In this document: positions 27,479-35,697 of the stretch, piece by piece
Numbering within the stretch: the stretch's first letter is position 1
How the letters are laid out: each line of letters opens with the position of its first letter
Source: an uncultured Rhodospirillales bacterium
GTDB taxonomy: Bacteria; Pseudomonadota; Alphaproteobacteria; Acetobacterales; Acetobacteraceae
Assembly (NCBI GenBank): GCA_903927465.1
Contig: CAIYMY010000082.1
Location: 1 to 49,916 of the forward strand
Length of the DNA: 49,916 nt
Direction of reading: 5' to 3'
Made by a program: the position numbers and the translations under genes
The notes under the pieces: model-generated
The model's input: the letters and a program-made list of their open reading frames with translations, nothing else
Databases searched by the model: none
Told to the model about the DNA's origin: nothing

Positions 27479-28707
27479 ATGTCCAATCCACGCACCTCCG
27501 CCGCCAATATTCAGTCAAGCCGGACCTCGTTGCAGGACGCCCTGCGGCGAGCCCTGCGCGATGAAGGTGGCCGGGCGGCTGTGCGCGTCTCGCCAGGCAC
27601 GCAGCCTGAAGCACAGCGGCTGGTATTCGCCCTGTTGCGCGAAGCCGTCGATGTCAAAGGCGGTTCATTGCTTGAAATCACGCCGGATGATTGGCTACTG
27701 ACCGAGCTTCCAAGCTTTGAAGCCGGCAAACTCCAGATCCTGATTGGAAAAATTCTTGGCGATACGGCGGTGCAATTGCTGCCCCTGCCGGCATCCAAGC
27801 CCATTCTGACTGGGTTGTTGAACGCCACGCGCCCGCCGCAGTTTCTTGAAATTCCGGCGGCCGAGTTGGTTTCCCCGCTTGGCCTTCACGCAAGGTTGGA
27901 CAGGCTGAATTTGGCGCAAGTCTATCGCCGAGAAAGCATTGTGGGCATCACCGATGCCCTGCTGCCACGATTGGTCTTCCAGCGCCTTGGCTTGGACAAG
28001 ACAGCGCTGCGGCAGCACCTTGGGAGCATTGCCGAGGATCGGGCGCTGCTGCGCCACGCGCAGTCCCTGTTGCAGAAACGCGTCCTGGAAGCGCTTGGCG
28101 ATGAGGGCACCCGCAAATCCCTGATGGGGGGCGGGCCGATAGCCCCGCTTTTGCTCGATTTGTCCCCCGATCTGCTCCCGCCCATGCCAGATCAAGCGGA
28201 GGAGGACCTGCTACCCGCCGCCGCCCCTGCCCTTTACGCGACACTTGCCCTGCATGAGGCCATTTCCATCAGCAACCTCGCCACCAGGCGAGAGGCGCTG
28301 CGGGAAGGGGCCTGGGGCATTGCCATATCGGGGCTTTCGGCAACGGCGCTGTCCCTGGTTGAAGCGGATGCCCTGCCCGCTGATTGGCTGATCCTGGATT
28401 GGTCACCTGCGCTGAAAGATACGCAGTCACTCAGGGCGCTGCGGCGCCTTGATCGGCGCGCATTATTCTGGACGGCTGCGATGGTGAAGAAGCTCTTTCA
28501 TGGGGCCTCAGCCAGGGCATTCACCTTTTTGGCGGCCCGCGGATTGAAGACATCATCGCCGCAGGCCGCATGGAATATTGCAGCGAAGCCGCGCGCTGCC
28601 TGCGTTCGGAATGTCGCGCCCGCGGGCTTGCCACTGCCCCCTTCGATAGGCTCGGCTGCCACAAACCCCTTTTGCTGGAAGCCGTATTGCCCGAGGATCG
28701 TTCATGA
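27479..28707 (+). pseudogene. Protein with degenerate EAL-like C-terminus, interrupted by a one-base frameshift
   Basis: Reading from 27479, the first frame stays open to 28744, but its sequence becomes non-native after about 28450. Shifting by one base near 28450-28453 restores a coherent EAL-type tail: SARIILDGCDGEEALSWGL, SQGIHLFGGPRIEDII and a C-terminus ending LLLEAVLPEDRS. The restored frame stops at 28707, overlapping the next start (28704) by 4 bases, the usual spacing of coupled genes. The loss of one base near GATCGGCGCGC would explain it. Corrected length is about 409 residues. The N-terminal 240 residues are unlike any family I recognise. The EAL catalytic motifs are absent, so cyclic-di-GMP hydrolysis is unlikely. 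It is either a true pseudogene or a sequencing/assembly error. Confidence 0.75.
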
Positions 28708-29882
28708 GTTCCGCCGTCCAGAGGGCCGCAACTTTGCCGGTTGAAGCGCTTGGCGCCGTGGCGCTTTCCAACGCCATTCGCGATGCTGTGGCGATGGGCG
28801 ACGAGCGTCTGGTTCTCATGCTGCGATTTTCGGCCCTGCCCCGTGCCCGGCGCTTCGGCACAAGGGCAGAATTATTGCGTGAAGCATGGGAACCCTTGAA
28901 CAGCACGGCCCGGGTCAGAAGTTTCAAACTGCCCGGCGGTGATCTGGTTGCCATCGCCCTGCCCAATGCGAGCGAGGCCCTGGAGCATGAGCGGCAAATC
29001 CTGTTTTCCATGCTGGAGCCTGAGGAAGCGGAGAAAGCGGTACATATGCTCCGCCTGCCACAACAGGCAGCGGCGGTTATGGCGGCTGTCGAAGACAGCT
29101 TAGGCATGGTGGCGGCGATGCGCGCCATGGCACTTGATGAGCCAGAAAACCGCATGGTTGACGCCGCTGCCCTGGCTTCCGCCGAGCGCGGCTTGATCAC
29201 GGCTGATCTCAGCATCTTTTTCCGTCGGCAGAAGGTTTGCTGGCTTGAGCCTGGGGGGCAGAATACCAAGCTGTTCTGGGAAGATCGCCGGGCCGAGCTT
29301 TCGGAAGTATGTGAAAGGCTTTTGCCGGGGTGTGATATCTCGCTGACGCCAGCCTTCGCGCAAAGACTGATGAAATCGATTGACCGCCGGCAATTGAGCG
29401 ATATCGCCCGGCCTGAGGAATTGCGTGACATGCGTGCGCTGGCGCTGCCGCTCCGCATGGAAAGTATTTTCTCGGCAGAATTCCTGCGCCTTGATTCCAT
29501 TATCCCGCAAAGCCAGCGGCAAAAGCTGATCATCGGGCTTGATGCGGAAGATGTGCTGGCCGAGCCTGATCTGTTCCTGCTGGCGCGCCATTTCGCAAAA
29601 GCGCGGGGCTATCGGCTGATGCTTGAAGCGGCTTCACCCTTTGCCGCAACGATAGCGTCCAGCCTGCGCGGAGGCTTTGATTTTCTGCGCCTTAAATGGT
29701 CCGAAGAATTTCCCGGCGCCGATAGCGCTGCAACCGCGGAGCTCAGCAAAAAGCTCGCCCAGGCGGCCGAACATGTGGTGCTGGCGGGTGCGGATCGCCC
29801 TGCGGCCATTGCCTGGGGCTGGGAAGCGGGCATTCGCATGTTCCAGGGCCGCCTGATCGAAAGCCAACGCCCCGTAAGCTGA
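28704..29882 (+). CDS. Degenerate EAL-like protein of unknown function
   Basis: A 392-residue protein without signal peptide or membrane segments. The C-terminus (AAIAWGWEAGIRMFQGRLIE) matches the end of EAL domains (typically a W-G-x-x-x-GI-x-x-FQGR pattern), and the preceding region (SIIPQSQRQKLIIGLDAEDVLAEPDLFLLARHFAKARGYRLMLEA, then LRGGFDFLRLKW) resembles the beta/alpha barrel. The catalytic ExL and DDFG-type motifs are missing, so it is probably a binding or scaffold protein rather than a phosphodiesterase (inference). The N-terminal half (residues 1-170) is not recognised. It follows the frameshifted gene with a 4-base overlap, and the two probably work together. Confidence 0.75.
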   Translation: MSSAVQRAATLPVEALGAVALSNAIRDAVAMGDERLVLMLRFSALPRARRFGTRAELLREAWEPLNSTARVRSFKLPGGDLVAIALPNASEALEHERQILFSMLEPEEAEKAVHMLRLPQQAAAVMAAVEDSLGMVAAMRAMALDEPENRMVDAAALASAERGLITADLSIFFRRQKVCWLEPGGQNTKLFWEDRRAELSEVCERLLPGCDISLTPAFAQRLMKSIDRRQLSDIARPEELRDMRALALPLRMESIFSAEFLRLDSIIPQSQRQKLIIGLDAEDVLAEPDLFLLARHFAKARGYRLMLEAASPFAATIASSLRGGFDFLRLKWSEEFPGADSAATAELSKKLAQAAEHVVLAGADRPAAIAWGWEAGIRMFQGRLIESQRPVS

Positions 29883-29917
29883 CGTCATGGCTTGGCGAAA
29901 CGCTGGTTTGCGCCGAT

Positions 29918-30673
29918 ATGCCCCCCATGCCGCTTCCAGCCATCGAGGCCCAAGGCCTGACGAAAACCTATAAAGACAGCGACCCGCCCGCCGTGGCGGG
30001 GCTGGATTTCACCCAGCCTGCCGGCAGCACCTGGGCACTTTTGGGCGGCAATGGCGCTGGGAAATCCACCACCATCGCCATGCTGCTGGGCCTTTTGGTG
30101 CCAAGTGCGGGGCGTGTGGTGGTCCTTGGCCATGACATGGCGCGGGACCGGTTCGCGGCACTCGCGCGGATGAATTTTTCCTCACCCTATGTCGCGCTGC
30201 CGCATCGGCTGACGGTCCGGGAAAACCTGATGGTCTATGCGCATCTGTATACCGTGCCCAAGGCGCAGGAGCGCATCGGCGAATTGGCGGAAAGGCTGCA
30301 ATTGACCGCGTTTCTGGACCGCCCGGCGGGGCAGCTTTCGGCGGGGCAGAAAACACGCGTGGCGATTGCGAAATCGCTCATCAATCGCCCGGAATTACTG
30401 CTGCTGGATGAACCGACCGCAAGCCTAGACCCCGATACGGGCGATTGGGTGCGCAGTCTTCTTGAAGAATACCGGGCTGAGTCCGGCGCCGCCATTCTGC
30501 TGGCCAGTCATAATATGGCTGAGGTCGAGCGCCTCGCGGATCATGTGCTGATGCTGAAGGGCGGGCGGATTGTGGACCAAGGCAGCCCCAATGATCTGAT
30601 CGCGCGTTATGGTCGCGATGATCTGGAACAGGTGTTTTTGGATATTGCCCGCAGCCAGGGGCACGCGGCATGA
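29918..30673 (+). CDS. ABC exporter ATPase (ABC-2 type)
   Basis: ATPase of a two-gene ABC-2 export system, 251 residues. Walker A is GGNGAGKSTT, the Q-loop region FSSPYVALPHRLTVRENL, signature LSAGQKTRVAIAKSL, Walker B LLLLDEPTASLDPD and switch ASHNMAEVERL. The signature is LSAGQ rather than LSGGQ, common in this subfamily. The start at 29918 is the first ATG, with another at 29927; neither has a strong ribosome site. The permease gene overlaps the stop by 4 bases. The exported substrate is unknown; NodIJ-like and drug-export systems look similar. Confidence 0.9.
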   Translation: MPPMPLPAIEAQGLTKTYKDSDPPAVAGLDFTQPAGSTWALLGGNGAGKSTTIAMLLGLLVPSAGRVVVLGHDMARDRFAALARMNFSSPYVALPHRLTVRENLMVYAHLYTVPKAQERIGELAERLQLTAFLDRPAGQLSAGQKTRVAIAKSLINRPELLLLDEPTASLDPDTGDWVRSLLEEYRAESGAAILLASHNMAEVERLADHVLMLKGGRIVDQGSPNDLIARYGRDDLEQVFLDIARSQGHAA

Positions 30674-31470
30674 GCGGCGCGGCGCGGCGCATTTGGGGGC
30701 TGATGTATCGGCATTTGGCGCTGTATCGGCGTTCCTGGCCGCGCGTTTTGGAATTGATGTATTGGCCCGTTTTGCAAATGCTGGTCTGGGGGTTTTTCAC
30801 CGCCTGGCTCGCCGGCGTGCAGAACAATACCGCAAGTGTCACCGCCGGCGTGCTGCTGGGCGGTGTGCTGCTGTGGGAGGTAACGCTGCGCAGCCAAATG
30901 GGCTTTGCCATTTCCTTCCTTGAGGAAATCTGGTCGCGCAATCTGGGCCATATTTTCGTGGCCCCGCTCAGGCCCACTGAATTGGTGGCGGGCTTGGTCG
31001 CCATGAGCATGCTCCGTACCGCCATTGGCGTCGGCCCCGCTATCCTGCTGGCCTTCCTGTTGTACGGCTTTGGCATCTGGACCCTTGGGCCGGTCCTGGT
31101 GCTCTATTTCGCGGCGCTGATGGCGATGGGCTGGGCGGTGGCGCTTGGCGTGACGGCCCTTATCCTCCGCCATGGCGCAGGGGCGGAGGCTTTGGCCTGG
31201 GGCGTGCTGTTCGGCTTGGCGCCCTTCTCAGCGGTGTTTTATCCGGTTTCGGTGCTGCCTGGCTGGTTGCAGCCGATCTCGCTTGCCATTCCGGCGACGC
31301 ATGTTTTTGAAGGCATGCGTGCCGCACTTCTGAATGGGCAGCTTGCCTGGGATCATCTGGCCTATGCTTTTGCGCTTGATCTGATCTGGCTTGGTCTGGC
31401 GGCCTGGCTTTTCATGGCCCAATTCCAGGCGGCGCGCGTCCGAGGCGCTTTGATGAACATTGGCGAATAA
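30670..31470 (+). CDS. ABC-2 type exporter permease
   Basis: Inner-membrane permease of 266 residues with six hydrophobic segments (for example VLQMLVWGFFTAWLAG, VGPAILLAFLLYGFGIW and VLYFAALMAMGWAVALGV). The C-terminal region with LAPFSAVFYPVSVLPGWLQPISLAIPATHVFEGMR is characteristic of ABC-2 permeases such as NodJ/YadH-like proteins. The ATG overlaps the ATPase gene stop by 4 bases, so the pair is co-translated. Confidence 0.9.
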   Translation: MSGAARRIWGLMYRHLALYRRSWPRVLELMYWPVLQMLVWGFFTAWLAGVQNNTASVTAGVLLGGVLLWEVTLRSQMGFAISFLEEIWSRNLGHIFVAPLRPTELVAGLVAMSMLRTAIGVGPAILLAFLLYGFGIWTLGPVLVLYFAALMAMGWAVALGVTALILRHGAGAEALAWGVLFGLAPFSAVFYPVSVLPGWLQPISLAIPATHVFEGMRAALLNGQLAWDHLAYAFALDLIWLGLAAWLFMAQFQAARVRGALMNIGE

Positions 31471-31582
31471 ATCAAGGCGCCCCTTTCATCTTCCGCGCTT
31501 TTCCGGCAAGTTTCCCCTTTCCGGTCCTTGGTGGGGCGATGGTCGCCTTTGCCCAGGCCGGCTGCTTGCGGAGACTGGAAAC

Positions 31583-32797
31583 GTGATTCCCGCCCTGATG
31601 CCGACCTATAACCGTGCCGACCTTGCTTTTGAGCGGGGCGAAGGTGCGCGACTTTGGACGGAAGACGGCCGACGCTTCCTGGATTTCGGCGCGGGCATCG
31701 CGACATCCTCGCTCGGCCATGGGCACCAGCACCTGACGCGGATGATCGCGGAACAGGCGGGCAAGATCATTCATTCGTCCAACCTGTATCGGATCCCTCA
31801 GGCAGAAACCCTGGCGCGGCGGCATGTGGAAAACTCCTTCGCGGATAGCGTTTTTTTCTGCAATTCCGGTGCGGAAGCCAATGAAGGCATGATCAAGGCT
31901 GTCCGCAAATATCATGCGGAAAACGGCCACCCGGAACGCTACCGGCTGATCTGCTTTGATGGCGCCTTCCATGGCCGCACCATGGCCGCGCTGGCTGCCA
32001 CCGGGAATGAGAAATATTTGGCCGGCTTCGGCCCGCCGGTTGAAGGCTTCGACCATGTGCCCTTCGACAATATGAATGCGGTGCGTGATGCGATTGGCCC
32101 CAATACTGCCGGCGTGATGATTGAACCCGTGCAGGGTGAAGGCGGCGTGCGCCCTGCGCCGCTGCGCTTCCTGCGCGAATTGCGCGCCATGTGCGATGAA
32201 TACGGGCTGCTGCTGGCCTTGGATGAAGTGCAGACCGGCGTGGGCCGTTCCGGCAAGATGTGGGCCCATCAATGGGCGGGGATCGAGCCTGATGTGATGT
32301 CATCCGCCAAGGGCATTGGCGGCGGCTTCCCGCTGGGCGGCATTTTCGCCAAGGAACATGTGGCGAAGCATCTGAAGGCCGGCACGCATGGATCAACCTA
32401 TGGCGGCGGGCCGCTTGCCTGCGCCGCCGGCAATGCGGTGATGGATGTTGTCTCCGCGCCCGGCTTCCTTGACCGTGTTGACCAGGTGGCGCGGCATTTG
32501 TGGCGCGCCCTGCTGGCCCTTGCCGCCAAGCATCCGACAGTGATCGAAGATGTGCGCGGCGCTGGCCTGCTGCTGGGCCTGAAGCTGCGGCCCGAGGTGA
32601 ATAACGGCGAAATGCAGAATGCCGCCGTGGCCGAGGGTCTACTGACTGTTGCCGCGGGGATGAATGTGCTGCGCCTGGCGCCGCCGCTGATCATCACTGA
32701 GGCGGATGTGGATGAGGCGGTGGCTCTGCTCGATCGCGCCTGCCTGCGCCTGACCCCAGCCGGTGCCCAAGCCGGTGCCCAAGCCGCGGCGCAATGA
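31583..32797 (+). CDS. argD: Acetylornithine transaminase
   Basis: A PLP-dependent class III aminotransferase, 404 residues. It converts N-acetylglutamate semialdehyde and glutamate to N-acetylornithine in arginine synthesis. I chose the GTG at 31583 (reads [21 protein letters not shown]) because GGAG lies upstream and the family begins exactly there; a longer ATG start at 31460 would add 41 poor residues and overlap the ABC permease. Marks are [52 protein letters not shown] (Asp214) and [14 protein letters not shown] with the PLP lysine at 243. Its stop overlaps the argF start. Related enzymes act on other omega-amino acids, but the argF neighbour supports argD. Confidence 0.93.
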   Translation: MIPALMPTYNRADLAFERGEGARLWTEDGRRFLDFGAGIATSSLGHGHQHLTRMIAEQAGKIIHSSNLYRIPQAETLARRHVENSFADSVFFCNSGAEANEGMIKAVRKYHAENGHPERYRLICFDGAFHGRTMAALAATGNEKYLAGFGPPVEGFDHVPFDNMNAVRDAIGPNTAGVMIEPVQGEGGVRPAPLRFLRELRAMCDEYGLLLALDEVQTGVGRSGKMWAHQWAGIEPDVMSSAKGIGGGFPLGGIFAKEHVAKHLKAGTHGSTYGGGPLACAAGNAVMDVVSAPGFLDRVDQVARHLWRALLALAAKHPTVIEDVRGAGLLLGLKLRPEVNNGEMQNAAVAEGLLTVAAGMNVLRLAPPLIITEADVDEAVALLDRACLRLTPAGAQAGAQAAAQ

Positions 32798-33744
32798 GTG
32801 CCATGTTGAAATCGGTCAGGGGCGGCGATGCGCCGCCCCGCCATTTTTTGGAATTGATGGATCTTGAGCCGGCGGTGCTGCGCCGGATGCTTGATGTGGC
32901 CGGGCGCGCCAAGCGTGGCGAGCTTGCGGGTAAGCCCTTGGCCGGCAAATCCATTGCTCTGATTTTCGAAAAACCCTCCACCCGCACACGCGTTTCCTTT
33001 GAAGTGGGCATTCGCCAATTGGGTGGCGATGTTGTGGTGCTGTCCACCAAGGACATGCAGCTTGGCCGTGGTGAGACGCCGGGGGATACCGCGAAGGTGC
33101 TATCCCGCTATGTGGATGCCATCATGATGCGCACCGATAATGTGCAGAAAATCCGTGAATTGGCGAAACATGCGACGGTGCCAGTGATCAATGGCCTCAC
33201 GGATGTATCCCATCCCTGCCAATTGATGGCCGATGTCATGACCTTTGAGGAACATCGCGGCCCGATTGCCGGACAGGTGGTGGCCTGGACAGGTGATGGC
33301 AATAATGTCGCGCAATCCTTCATCCAAGCAGCGGCGCGCTTTGGCTTTACGCTGCGGTTGGCCACCCCGCCGGAATTGGCGCCGCCGGCGGAATTGATCG
33401 CCTGGGCGCGCGCGCAAGGGGCGAAGGTGGAATTGACGCACGACCCGATTGCCGCGGTGCGTGATGCGCGCTGTGTGGTGACCGATAGCTGGGTTTCCAT
33501 GTCTGATGAGCGCGAAGGGCGCGCCGAGAGCCGGCATAATCTTCTCGCACCCTATCAATTGAACACGTCGTTGCTGAAGCACGCCGCGCCTGATGCGATT
33601 GTAATGCATTGCCTGCCCGCACATCGCGGCGAGGAAATCACCGATGAGGTGATGGATGGCCCGCAAAGCGTGGTGTTTGATGAGGCCGAGAACCGGCTTC
33701 ATGCGCAAAAGGGTGTGCTGCTTTGGGCCTTGGGGCTGGCGTAA
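32794..33744 (+). CDS. argF: Ornithine carbamoyltransferase
   Basis: Condenses ornithine and carbamoyl phosphate to citrulline in the cytoplasm; 316 residues. The carbamoyl-phosphate motif STRTR is at residues 62-66, HPCQ at 140-143, the ornithine-loop region [10 protein letters not shown] is present, and HCLP at 272-275. The start at 32794 overlaps argD by 4 bases; an ATG three codons downstream is also possible. A strong hairpin terminator follows, so argD-argF form a closed unit. Confidence 0.96.
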   Translation: MSAMLKSVRGGDAPPRHFLELMDLEPAVLRRMLDVAGRAKRGELAGKPLAGKSIALIFEKPSTRTRVSFEVGIRQLGGDVVVLSTKDMQLGRGETPGDTAKVLSRYVDAIMMRTDNVQKIRELAKHATVPVINGLTDVSHPCQLMADVMTFEEHRGPIAGQVVAWTGDGNNVAQSFIQAAARFGFTLRLATPPELAPPAELIAWARAQGAKVELTHDPIAAVRDARCVVTDSWVSMSDEREGRAESRHNLLAPYQLNTSLLKHAAPDAIVMHCLPAHRGEEITDEVMDGPQSVVFDEAENRLHAQKGVLLWALGLA

Positions 33745-33752
33745 GTCTTATA

Positions 33753-33784
33753 GCGTGACCCGTAAGGAAGGGTCACGCGTTTTT
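33753..33784 (+). terminator. Intrinsic terminator after argF
   Basis: GCGTGACCC (33753-33761) pairs perfectly with GGGTCACGC (33770-33778) around an eight-base loop, followed by a run of five T. It ends the argD-argF transcript and faces the convergent Bug gene. Confidence 0.88.
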
Positions 33785-33805
33785 GGGCTGATTAGGCCCC
33801 CTGCC

Positions 33806-34780
33806 CTATTCCGGCTGCGCGCCGGAAATCTTCACCATCTCGGCCCAGATCGGCTGTTCGCGCTTCAAGCGCGCGGCCAATTCTTCCGGTGTTGAACCCG
33901 TCAGCCGCGCGCCCATGCCGATGGCGCGTTGCTGCAATTCGGGATCGGCAAAGGCAGTGCGGATTTCAGAAGAAATCCTGTCCACAATCTCACGCGGCAT
34001 GGCGCGTGGCCCGGCCCACATATGCCAGGGGCTGACGTTGAAATTATCCATCCCCGCTTCCGCCATGGTGGGCACATTGGGCAGGGTGGGCCAGCGTTCC
34101 GGCATGGTCACAGCCAAGGGGCGGATGCGCCCTTCCTGGATAACGCCGGTATAGCTCGCGAGATTATCCACCGCGACCTGAATGTCGCCCGAAAGCATGG
34201 CCGGGATGGTCTGCGCCGCGCCACGGAAGGCAACATGGGTACTTTCAATGCCCGCACGCCCCAGAAGATACGCGCCGGAAAGGTGAATGGTCGTACCCAC
34301 CCCCGAAGACCCGTAGCTAATGCCGCCGCGCCGCGTCTTGGCCCAGGTGATGAATTCCTGGAGCGTTTGCGCGGGCACATGCTGCGCCGGCACCGCCACC
34401 ACATTGGGCAAATCCCACATGGCGCTGATCCAGGCGAAATCGCGCTCGGGATCATAGGGCAGGGTTTTGAACAGCATGGGGTTGATCACCACATTATGCA
34501 TGCTGATCGTGCCGATGGTGTAGCCATCGGGCGTGGCCCGCGCGATGGCTTCCGTGCCGATATTGCCGGAAGCGCCAGAACGTGTCTCCACAATGAAATT
34601 CTGCCCGAAGCGGCGCGACAAGACTTCGCAGGCAAGCCGCGTCATCACATCAAGCGACCCACCTGGCGGAAAGCCGACAAAGACGCGCACGGGCCGATTG
34701 GGCCAGGCGGCTTGCGCAATCGCGGGGCTGGCCAGGCCAAGGGCGAGTGGTGTGGCGAGAAGGCTGCGACGTTGGATCAT
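33806..34780 (-). CDS. Bug-family tripartite tricarboxylate transporter receptor
   Basis: Periplasmic Bug/TctC-type receptor, 324 residues. The start at 34780 follows GGGAGG. The signal peptide has QRRSLLA and ends SPAIAQ. Family marks are RPVRVFVGFPPGGSLDVMTR, ETRSGASGNIGTEAIARA, SYGSSGVGTTIHLSGAY, HVAFRGAAQTIPAML and TLPNVPTMAEAGMDNFNVSPWH. It lies 27 bases downstream of the class II aldolase-like gene on the same strand, so the two probably form a transport-plus-enzyme pair. No permease genes are present. Confidence 0.92.
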   Translation of the reverse strand: MIQRRSLLATPLALGLASPAIAQAAWPNRPVRVFVGFPPGGSLDVMTRLACEVLSRRFGQNFIVETRSGASGNIGTEAIARATPDGYTIGTISMHNVVINPMLFKTLPYDPERDFAWISAMWDLPNVVAVPAQHVPAQTLQEFITWAKTRRGGISYGSSGVGTTIHLSGAYLLGRAGIESTHVAFRGAAQTIPAMLSGDIQVAVDNLASYTGVIQEGRIRPLAVTMPERWPTLPNVPTMAEAGMDNFNVSPWHMWAGPRAMPREIVDRISSEIRTAFADPELQQRAIGMGARLTGSTPEELAARLKREQPIWAEMVKISGAQPE

Positions 34781-34807
34781 GTTTTCCTCCCTTTATTTGT
34801 TATCATT

Positions 34808-35572
34808 TCAGCGCGCGTAATCAGGTTCTTCCCGGTCCAGCACACGGCGCCAGGCATTTAGATGGAGCCGCGCATCCAGCTTTTCACCCCAAGGCCCCGT
34901 GTGATTGCGGCGCAGATTATCGGGCAGCTTGTGCAAGGGCAGCCCGGTTTGCATGGCGGTCAGCTGATACATGCAGGTGCGTTCCGCCATGTAGCATTCA
35001 TCAAAGGCGTCATGCACGGTTGGGCCCACCACGGTCACGCCATGGCCGCGCATCAGCATGATGGTCTTATCGCCCATCAGCCGCGCAATCCGGTCCCCTT
35101 CGTCATTGCTATGCACCGGCTGATCGCCTTCATCATCATAGACGGTACGGTCATTCAGCAGCAGGTTGTTGTGATGCGAAAGCGCGAATTCAGCGCCTTG
35201 CACCATGGAAAGCGCGGTCAAATGCCGTGGATGGACATGGATCACACAGGTTGCCGCCGGATTGGCCAAATGGATGCGCGTGTGGATATGAAACGCCACC
35301 TTGCGAAGTTCACCGCTGCCGCGCAGCACCCGCCCTTCCAGATCGCACACAATCAGATCGGATGCCTTCAATTCCTGGAACAAGTAACCTCTAGGATTGA
35401 TCAGGAAGCGCGGCTCAGCTTCGTTGGGCAACATCAGGCTATTGTGATTGCCGATATGCTCATTCCAGCCGAGCCTGGCGCCAATGCGAAACACGGCGGC
35501 CATGTCGCAGCGCAGTTCCCATTCGCGCGCCTCTGCCCGGCTATCGCTCAGATTTTCGATGATCGCGGCCAT
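34808..35572 (-). CDS. Class II aldolase/adducin family protein
   Basis: A zinc-dependent class II aldolase/adducin-fold protein of 254 residues, in the FucA/AraD superfamily. Members cleave or epimerise sugar phosphates, and some act as decarboxylases or dehydratases on carboxylates. The likely metal ligands are His112, His114 (HVHPRH) and His177 (MRGHG), with a catalytic-type Glu88 in GSGELRK. The start at 35572 follows GGGAGG. The later region FDECYMAERTCMYQL is typical of the family. It is divergent from the dimethylformamidase-like gene at 35698. The exact substrate cannot be assigned. Confidence 0.88.
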   Translation of the reverse strand: MAAIIENLSDSRAEAREWELRCDMAAVFRIGARLGWNEHIGNHNSLMLPNEAEPRFLINPRGYLFQELKASDLIVCDLEGRVLRGSGELRKVAFHIHTRIHLANPAATCVIHVHPRHLTALSMVQGAEFALSHHNNLLLNDRTVYDDEGDQPVHSNDEGDRIARLMGDKTIMLMRGHGVTVVGPTVHDAFDECYMAERTCMYQLTAMQTGLPLHKLPDNLRRNHTGPWGEKLDARLHLNAWRRVLDREEPDYAR

Positions 35573-35697
35573 GTGGACCTCCCTGGACCATTCATTTGGC
35601 CAAGCCTTGCACAGATTAGGCGCGCCTGACCACGGGGTTCGGTGTTGACGGCGCTAGGCAGGGCGCAGACCATTCCAGACAGAGAGAGGACCCACCC

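Noticed and set aside
28704-28744. C-terminal end of the 27479 frame as a genuine overlap with the next gene
   Set aside because: The 90 residues after the frameshift are rich in Pro, Ala and Cys and show no domain features, whereas the alternative frame matches an EAL tail and stops at 28707.
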